DNA from: Actinomycetes bacterium
GTDB lineage: Bacteria > Actinomycetota > Acidimicrobiia > Acidimicrobiales > Bog-793
Direction: 5' to 3'
NCBI GenBank assembly: GCA_021785095.1
Contig: JAJYGM010000791.1
Span: 1-10,383 of the forward strand
DNA length: 10,383 nucleotides
Shown here: positions 5,923 through 10,383 of the stretch, one piece after another
Position numbering within the stretch: position 1 is the first letter of the stretch
Layout of the letters: every line of letters begins with the position of its first letter
Position numbers and translations under genes: made by a program
The notes under the pieces: model-generated
What the model saw: only the letters and a program-made list of their open reading frames with translations
Databases searched by the model: none
Told to the model about the DNA's origin: nothing

Positions 5923-6930
5923 TCAGACGTCGCTTCGGTCCAGCACGCGGCGGGTCTCGGCGACGTCGGCCCACATCTGGGCGACGAGGTCCTCCGTCCG
6001 GTCGAACCGGCGCTCGTCACGGAGGCGCTCGACGAACGCGACGCCGACCCGCTCCCCGTAGAGCTCGCCGTCGAAACCGATGAGGTGGGCCTCGACGAGG
6101 GGTGCAGGCGCCGCGCGGTGCGGCTCTGGGAACGTCGGTCGGATGCCCACCGAGATGGCCGCGGGGTGCTGCGACCCGTCGGACCGGCGGCACCAGCCCG
6201 CGTAGATCCCGAGGGCGGGCAGCGCGATGCCTTCTTCGACCGCGACGTTCGCGGTCGGCATCCCGAGCTGCGACCCGCCCCGCCCGCTGCCGTGGACGAC
6301 CTCGCCACGGACCTCGTGGGGGCGCGCGAGAAGCCGTGCGGCGGCAGCCACATCGCCTGCGGCGACGAGGGCGCGGATGCGCGTCGACGAGACGGCGGTG
6401 ACCCCCCCTTCCCTCTCCCCGCCGCGGGTGCCGCCGGGGGCATCCGGTTCGCGACCCCCGACGACGGCCAGCGCGACGCCCACCACGCTGAAGCCCCAGA
6501 TCGCGCCGAGCGTGCGGAGGAGCGCGACGTCCCCCTTGCGGCCGTGGCCGAAGTGGAAGTCCTCGCCGACGACGATCACCTTCGCCCCGAGCGCGCGGAG
6601 CAGCACCTCGTCGACGAAGTCCTCCGCCGACTCGTCGGCCCGTCCGGCGTCGAAGTGCACCACCACCGTGAGGTCGACGCCGCAGGAGGCGAGGAGCTCG
6701 AGCTTCTGCTCGGTGTCCGTCAACAGGAGCGGCGCGGACTCCGGCCGGACCACCGTCGCCGGGTGCCGGTCGAAGGTCACGACGGCAGAGGGCACGCCGA
6801 GGGAGTCGGCCTCTGCGCGGAGCCGGGCCAGGAGGCGCCGGTGCCCGAGGTGGACGCCGTCGTAGTTGCCGATCGTGACAGCGGACCCCGCTACGACGCC
6901 GGACGCCTGCTCCGAGGTGAGCACCTGCAC
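5923..6930 (-). CDS. ribF: bifunctional FAD synthetase / riboflavin kinase RibF
   Basis: The protein has 335 residues, the normal size for RibF. It phosphorylates riboflavin to FMN and adenylylates FMN to FAD in the cytosol. The N-terminal nucleotidyltransferase has '[12 protein letters not shown]' (19-30), a variant of the usual G-x-F-D-G-x-H-x-G-H with Tyr for Phe. It also has '[10 protein letters not shown]' (52-61), '[15 protein letters not shown]' (120-134) and 'SSTRIR' (181-186). The C-terminal kinase has '[14 protein letters not shown]' (216-229), 'ISVGIRPTF' (259-267) and '[14 protein letters not shown]' (279-292), with E280 as the probable catalytic base. A Gly-rich stretch (158-176) sits between the two lobes. 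The GTG at 6930 is chosen because similarity starts right after it and a -10 element lies 8 nt upstream; no Shine-Dalgarno is visible. Frames open further upstream run into a tandem repeat and are not credible. The next GTG (6924) is an alternative. The gene stands between truB and rpsO, as in many actinobacteria. Confidence 0.95.
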   Translation of the reverse strand: MQVLTSEQASGVVAGSAVTIGNYDGVHLGHRRLLARLRAEADSLGVPSAVVTFDRHPATVVRPESAPLLLTDTEQKLELLASCGVDLTVVVHFDAGRADESAEDFVDEVLLRALGAKVIVVGEDFHFGHGRKGDVALLRTLGAIWGFSVVGVALAVVGGREPDAPGGTRGGEREGGVTAVSSTRIRALVAAGDVAAAARLLARPHEVRGEVVHGSGRGGSQLGMPTANVAVEEGIALPALGIYAGWCRRSDGSQHPAAISVGIRPTFPEPHRAAPAPLVEAHLIGFDGELYGERVGVAFVERLRDERRFDRTEDLVAQMWADVAETRRVLDRSDV

Positions 6931-6938
6931 GTCGATCG

Positions 6939-6944
6939 AGGATA
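6939..6944 (-). promoter_or_regulatory. candidate -10 element giving a leaderless ribF mRNA
   Basis: TATCCT on the minus strand matches TAnnnT and ends 8 nt before the GTG of ribF. Transcription would start at or within about two bases of the start codon. Leaderless mRNAs are common in actinobacteria, and ribF lacks a Shine-Dalgarno here. No clear -35 is seen. Confidence 0.5.
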
Positions 6945-6981
6945 GACGGCCCCGAACGGCCCACCTGCGGGACGGCACTGC

Positions 6982-7048
6982 CGGCCGGGCATCGGCGCCG
7001 GGCATGGGCGCCGGGCATGGGCGCCGGGCGCCGGGCATGGGCGTCGGG
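6982..7048. repeat. 13-nt tandem repeat between truB and ribF
   Basis: The unit GGGCGCCGGGCAT (plus strand) occurs at 6993-7005 with one change and exactly at 7006-7018. It occurs again at 7019-7038 with an extra 7-nt GGGCGCC-like insertion. A degenerate half copy lies at each end (6982-6992 and 7039-7048). Every full unit holds the palindrome GGCGCC. The array fills much of the 171-nt gap between the two genes, and I see no gene in it. Confidence 0.85.
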
Positions 7049-7068
7049 TGCGAAGCGCCTGCACGGGC

Positions 7069-7090
7069 GGGGCAGCGGGCACGCAGCCCC
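7069..7090 (-). terminator. hairpin after truB, weak terminator candidate
   Basis: GGGGC (7069-7073) pairs with GCCCC (7086-7090). An inner GC/GC step is separated from these arms by one symmetric mismatch, and the loop is 6 nt. It starts 11 nt after the truB stop. A short G-rich run (GGGAGGGGAGGGG on the minus strand) sits between the stop and the hairpin and overlaps its first arm. There is no U-run. The position suggests an end for the infB-rbfA-truB unit, but the stem is short. Confidence 0.4.
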
Positions 7091-7101
7091 TCCCCTCCCG
7101 T

Positions 7102-7992
7102 TCAGCGGGACGCGAGCACGACGGCCGGGCGGATGCGGTGCCCGACTGTGCGCTCGTAGACGGCGAGCAGCCTCCCCGTCTGGTCCACGAGCGCCCACGG
7201 ACCGTCGCCGGTCGCGCCGATCGGCACCTTGTCGAGAGGGCGCCCGAAGGCGACGACCTGCGCAATGTCGGGACCGATGGTCACACGGTCGAGATCACGC
7301 AGGGCTTCGGCGGGCGAGCGCAGCGACGACGCGTCCAGCGCGTCGACCGGCTGCGCCTCGTCGAGGGTGAACGACCCGACGCGGGTGCGCCGGAGGTGCC
7401 GGAGGTGGGCGCCGCCACCGAGCGCGCTGCCGAGATCTGCGGCGAGCGAGCGCACGTAGGTTCCGGACGAGCAGGCGACCGTCGCCTCCAGGACGCCGGG
7501 CACGTCGGTGGCCTCGAGGTCGAACCGCTGCACCCGGACGGTGCGGGCCGTACGCTCCACCTCGACCCCTCGGCGCGCCAACTCGTGGAGCCTCCTTCCG
7601 CCCACCTTGACGGCCGACACCATCGGCGGGACCTGCTGGACGAGACCGGTCAGCTCGGCGGCCGCGGCACGCGCCTCGTCCAACGACACGCCGGACATGT
7701 CCCACTCGGCGAGGACGTTCCCGGACGCGTCGAGGGTGTCGGTCGCGCAGCCGAGCACGATCTCCGCGGTGTACTCCTTCCCGAGAGCCGTCAGGTACCG
7801 CAGCACGCGCGTGACCCGTCCGAGCCCGACCAGCAGCACCCCGGTCGCGTCCGGGTCGAGGGTGCCCGCGTGGCCGGCGCGGCGTTGCCCGAAGACTGCC
7901 CGGACACGCGCGACCACGTCATGGGACGTCCAGCCCGCCGCCTTGTCCACCACCACGAGCCCGTTCGGGCCCGCAGACGCGGTTCTCGTCAC
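7102..7992 (-). CDS. truB: tRNA pseudouridine(55) synthase TruB
   Basis: The protein has 296 residues and makes pseudouridine at position 55 in the T-loop of tRNA. 'GLVVVDKAAGWTSHDVV' (11-27) is the N-terminal family signature. 'GHAGTLDPDATGVL' (40-53) contains the catalytic Asp at D46 (E. coli D48). Y74 in 'KEYTAEI' and R181 in 'GTYVRSLAADLG' match the conserved active-site Tyr and Arg. 'VPPMVSAVKVGGRRLHELAR' (121-140) is the usual TruB core strand. The last 60 or so residues look like the PUA-type C-terminal domain of actinobacterial TruB. The start is a GTG sharing GTGA with the rbfA stop, with GAGGA 9 nt upstream inside rbfA, so the two genes are translationally coupled. Identification is secure. 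Confidence 0.98.
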   Translation of the reverse strand: MTRTASAGPNGLVVVDKAAGWTSHDVVARVRAVFGQRRAGHAGTLDPDATGVLLVGLGRVTRVLRYLTALGKEYTAEIVLGCATDTLDASGNVLAEWDMSGVSLDEARAAAAELTGLVQQVPPMVSAVKVGGRRLHELARRGVEVERTARTVRVQRFDLEATDVPGVLEATVACSSGTYVRSLAADLGSALGGGAHLRHLRRTRVGSFTLDEAQPVDALDASSLRSPAEALRDLDRVTIGPDIAQVVAFGRPLDKVPIGATGDGPWALVDQTGRLLAVYERTVGHRIRPAVVLASR

Positions 7993-8408
7993 GGTCGAGG
8001 GTCCTCGAGATGCTCGGCGCGCTCCGTGTAGCTCGCGCGCTCCGTGCGCTCCGTTCGAGCGGCCCTCTCGGCGCCGAGGCGGCGGAGGATCTCCTCGACC
8101 CTTTCCCCTTCGCGTACCGCCGGGTCGGCCGTGAACTGCAGACGCGGGGTCCGTTTCATTCGGACCTGTCGACCGACTGCCCGCTGGATCTGGCTCCGGC
8201 GCTCCTCCAGCGCCGTGGCAGACTCCTCTCCCATCGTCGCGAGGAACACCGTCGCGGTGCGGAGGTCCCCGCTCACCTCGACGGAGGTCACGGTGACGAG
8301 TCGGAGACGTTCGTCCGCATCAGCGAGCCGTTCGAGCTCCTCGCCGATGACCTGGCGCAGCACTTCGTTCACGCGCAACGCACGAGGGTAGTCGCGGCCG
8401 GGGTGCAT
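7989..8408 (-). CDS. rbfA: 30S ribosome-binding factor RbfA
   Basis: The protein has 139 residues with the KH-like RbfA fold. It shows 'RVNEVLRQVIGEELERL' (12-28), 'LVTVTSVEVSGDLRTATVFL' (37-56) and 'RMKRTPRLQFTADPAVREG' (83-101), followed by 'RVEEILRRLG'. RbfA helps mature the 17S rRNA 5' end and the 30S subunit. The ATG at 8408 is 11 nt after the infB stop, and GAGG overlapping that stop gives a ribosome binding site. Frames open further upstream belong to infB DNA. The first 112 residues match the family. The last 27 form a charged tail with three Thr-Glu-Arg triplets. The stop overlaps the truB start (GTGA). In several actinobacteria a DHH/DHHA1 phosphoesterase gene stands between rbfA and truB; it is absent here. 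Confidence 0.96.
   Translation of the reverse strand: MHPGRDYPRALRVNEVLRQVIGEELERLADADERLRLVTVTSVEVSGDLRTATVFLATMGEESATALEERRSQIQRAVGRQVRMKRTPRLQFTADPAVREGERVEEILRRLGAERAARTERTERASYTERAEHLEDPRP
8019..8054. repeat. 9-nt in-frame repeat in the rbfA 3' end
   Basis: GCGCTCCGT (plus strand) occurs at 8019-8027, 8037-8045 and 8046-8054. On the coding strand each copy reads Thr-Glu-Arg, giving the TER-TER-ASY-TER tail of RbfA. The phase is kept at 9 nt and 18 nt, so copy number could change without a frameshift. Confidence 0.85.
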
Positions 8409-8419
8409 CCGGGCCTGCC

Positions 8420-10383
8420 TCAGGTTCGCGCGATCTCGCGCTCCTCGAAGGTCTCGATCACATCGCCCTCCTCGAGGTTCTGGTAGTCCGAGAGCCCGAT
8501 GCCGCACTCGTAACCGGCCTGGACCTCTCGGACGTCCTCTTTGAACCGGCGCAGCGAGGTGATGGTGCCGCGCCAGATGACGACGCCGTCGCGCAGGAAC
8601 CGCACCTTGGACCCCCGCGTGATGCTCCCCTCTCGGACATAGCACCCGGCGACGGCGCCCACCCTCGGGATCCGAAACACCTGACGCACTTCGGCCTCGC
8701 CCGAGATCACCTCCTCCGTCTTCGGGGCGAGCATGCCGATCATCGCCGCCTCGATGTCCTCCAGCAGCTTGTAGATGATCTCGTAGGTGCGGATCTCCAC
8801 GTCGGACACCGCAGCGAGGTCACGGGCGCGGCGATCGGGCCGGACGTTGAAGCCGATGATCGTCGCGTTCGAGGCCCGCGCGAGCTGGACGTCGTTCTCG
8901 GTGATGCCCCCAACGCCGCGGTGGACGAAGGAGAGCTTCACGTCGTCGCGTTCGAGCTTGCGCAGGCTCTCGGTCACGGCTTCGAGCGAACCCTGGACGT
9001 CTGCCTTCAAGACGAGGTTCAGCCTCGCAGTCTCACCACGTTGGATCTGCTCGAACAGGTCTTCGAGCCGCGCACCCGTCGCCGCCGAAGGTGCGGGCAG
9101 GTGGCCCGACAGCCGGAAGCGCTGCGCGCGCGCCTCGCCCAGGGTGCGGGCGGTGGTCAGATCCTTCGCCACGCGCAGCTCGTCGCCTGCCTGGGGCGGC
9201 TCCGAGAAGCCGAGCACCTGGACCGGCATCGACGGGAGCGCTTCCTTCACGTGGTCGCCGCGGTCGTCGACGAGCGCCTTCACCCTCCCCCATGCTGCGC
9301 CGGCCACGACCGGATCGCCGACACGCAGGGTGCCCGATTCGACGATGACGGTCGCGACGGGGCCGCGGCCCGCCTCCAGGTTCGCCTCCAGCACGGTGCC
9401 GCGCGCCCTTCCCTCGGGGGTCGCCATGAGCTCTTCGACTTCGGCCACCAAGGTGACCTGCTCAAGCAGGTCGTCGATACCGGTGCCCGCGAGCGCGGAG
9501 ACCTGCACCACAATCGTGTCGCCGCCCCACGCCTCGGGAACGAGCCCGCGTTCTGCGAGCTGCTGGAGCACGCGATCGGGGTTCGCGTCCGGCCGGTCCA
9601 TCTTGTTGATCGCGACCACGATCGGGACGTCGGCGGCCCTCGCGTGGTCGATGGCCTCGACCGTCTGGGGCATGACCCCGTCGTCCGCCGCGACGACGAG
9701 CACCACGATGTCGGTGACCTCGGCGCCGCGTGCTCGCATCGCCGTGAACGCCTCGTGGCCCGGCGTGTCGATGAAGGTGATCAGATGATCCTGCCATGTC
9801 ATCTGGTAGGCGCCGATGTGCTGGGTGATGCCACCCGCCTCGCCTGCGACCACATTGGTCCGGCGGATCCTGTCGAGCAGGAGGGTCTTCCCGTGGTCGA
9901 CGTGGCCCATCACGGTGACGACCGGTGGCCGCGGGCGGAGGTCCTCCTCCCGCTCTTCCTCCAGGTCCTCGTCTTCGAAGTACTTCGCGAGCAGCTCGGC
10001 TTCGCGCTCCTCGCCCGGGTCGACGAGCCGCACGTGAGCGCCGAGCTCGGCTGCGAACAGCTCGATCATGTCGTCGCTCAGCGATTGCGTCGCGGTCACC
10101 ATCTCACCCTGGAGCAGGAGGAAGCGCACGACGTCCCCCGCGGAGCGATTCAGCTTCGGGCCGAGGTCGCGTGCGGTCGACCCGCGCTCCACGATGATCT
10201 CGCCATCAGGCACCGGCGCGGTCGACGGGGTGTACATGGTGAGCTGCGTCGGCTCGAGCTCCTCGAGGTTGCGACGTCGCCGTCGGACTCTCCGCTGGGG
10301 CGGGCGCCGTCCGGCGGGGCCACCGCGCGCGGCGGGCGGACCACTCGGAGCGGTGGCCCGCCCGAAGCTGCCGCCGCGGGACG
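8420..10383 (-). CDS. infB: translation initiation factor IF-2 (5' end cut off)
   Basis: The visible part has 653 codons plus a stop. It enters from the right edge in frame, so the ATG at 10237 is internal and not the start. Residues are numbered from the first complete codon. A low-complexity Gly/Arg/Pro stretch with '[18 protein letters not shown]' (31-48) leads into the IF2 N-terminal helical domain (about 60-120). The GTPase has G1 'GHVDHGKT' (159-166), G2 '[11 protein letters not shown]' (183-193), G3 'DTPGHEAF' (205-212), G4 'NKMD' (259-262) and G5 'SALAG' (295-299). Domains II, III and the fMet-tRNA-binding C2 domain follow, with '[20 protein letters not shown]' near the end. IF2 brings fMet-tRNA to the 30S subunit and promotes subunit joining. 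The Leu-Leu after the G1 Thr differs from E. coli Ser-Leu, outside the nucleotide-binding core. The stop lies 11 nt before rbfA. Actinobacterial IF2 is often 900-1000 residues, so some 250-350 are probably outside the window. Confidence 0.98.
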   Translation of the reverse strand, partial: SRGGSFGRATAPSGPPAARGGPAGRRPPQRRVRRRRRNLEELEPTQLTMYTPSTAPVPDGEIIVERGSTARDLGPKLNRSAGDVVRFLLLQGEMVTATQSLSDDMIELFAAELGAHVRLVDPGEEREAELLAKYFEDEDLEEEREEDLRPRPPVVTVMGHVDHGKTLLLDRIRRTNVVAGEAGGITQHIGAYQMTWQDHLITFIDTPGHEAFTAMRARGAEVTDIVVLVVAADDGVMPQTVEAIDHARAADVPIVVAINKMDRPDANPDRVLQQLAERGLVPEAWGGDTIVVQVSALAGTGIDDLLEQVTLVAEVEELMATPEGRARGTVLEANLEAGRGPVATVIVESGTLRVGDPVVAGAAWGRVKALVDDRGDHVKEALPSMPVQVLGFSEPPQAGDELRVAKDLTTARTLGEARAQRFRLSGHLPAPSAATGARLEDLFEQIQRGETARLNLVLKADVQGSLEAVTESLRKLERDDVKLSFVHRGVGGITENDVQLARASNATIIGFNVRPDRRARDLAAVSDVEIRTYEIIYKLLEDIEAAMIGMLAPKTEEVISGEAEVRQVFRIPRVGAVAGCYVREGSITRGSKVRFLRDGVVIWRGTITSLRRFKEDVREVQAGYECGIGLSDYQNLEEGDVIETFEEREIART

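Noticed and set aside
5738..5974. N-terminal extension of S15
   Set aside because: It covers hairpins and the candidate promoter, has no S15 similarity and overlaps the end of ribF.
6931..7038. N-terminal extension of RibF beginning in the tandem repeat
   Set aside because: The added residues are encoded by the 13-nt repeat (M-P-G-A type) and are unlike RibF. A -10 element lies within this stretch.
6931..7101. FMN riboswitch upstream of ribF
   Set aside because: I looked for the conserved RFN element core and saw none. The gap is filled by a hairpin, a repeat and a -10 element.
7084..7104. G-quadruplex from GGGAGGGGAGGGG after truB
   Set aside because: Only three clean G runs are present close together; a fourth run is missing, so a stable quadruplex is not supported.
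8420..10237. IF2 starting at the ATG at 10237
   Set aside because: The frame continues to the window edge with an Arg-rich linker typical of IF2, so that ATG is internal.
1..10383. Mobile element, CRISPR array, toxin-antitoxin or defence system, tRNA or rRNA
   Set aside because: No transposase, integrase, spaced direct repeats, CCA-ended cloverleaf or defence domains were seen. All space is taken up by the housekeeping genes and short gaps described.

Overview
The window is a very GC-rich (about 70% by eye) piece of bacterial chromosome. It carries a conserved translation and RNA-metabolism gene cluster, and every gene lies on the minus strand. In transcription order, from the right edge leftward, it reads infB (5' end cut off) > rbfA > truB > ribF > rpsO > pnp > M16 peptidase > DUF2142 membrane protein (3' end cut off). 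The GC content, the frequent GTG/TTG starts, the Arg-rich IF2 linker, the long low-complexity PNPase tail and this gene order point to a high-GC actinobacterial lineage (Actinomycetota). An uncultured or Acidimicrobiia-like member is possible but cannot be fixed from the sequence alone.

Right part (7102-10383): infB, rbfA and truB are tightly packed. There are 11 nt between infB and rbfA and a 4-nt GTGA overlap between rbfA and truB, so they form one transcription and translation unit. IF2 starts translation, RbfA matures the 30S subunit and TruB makes Psi55 in tRNA.

Middle (5323-7101): ribF (bifunctional FAD synthetase/riboflavin kinase) and rpsO (S15) are each set off by 170-190 nt of non-coding DNA. 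These gaps hold hairpins, candidate -10 elements and a 13-nt tandem repeat. ribF appears to start leaderless or nearly so. rpsO has a candidate extended -10 promoter. Between rpsO and pnp are a 13-bp hairpin and a structured pnp leader.

Left part (1-5322): pnp starts at TTG behind a strong Shine-Dalgarno. It overlaps the M16 zinc peptidase gene by GTGA. The peptidase gene is followed 8 nt later by a long, almost complete DUF2142-type polytopic membrane protein gene that runs off the left edge.

No mobile element, CRISPR array, tRNA, rRNA or defence system was seen. The window is mostly ordinary housekeeping. The points worth a second look are the DUF2142 gene coupled to the M16 gene, the RNA structures around rpsO and pnp, the acidic patch in the PNPase tail, the leaderless ribF start and the short in-frame repeats. 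I found no convincing new biological system.
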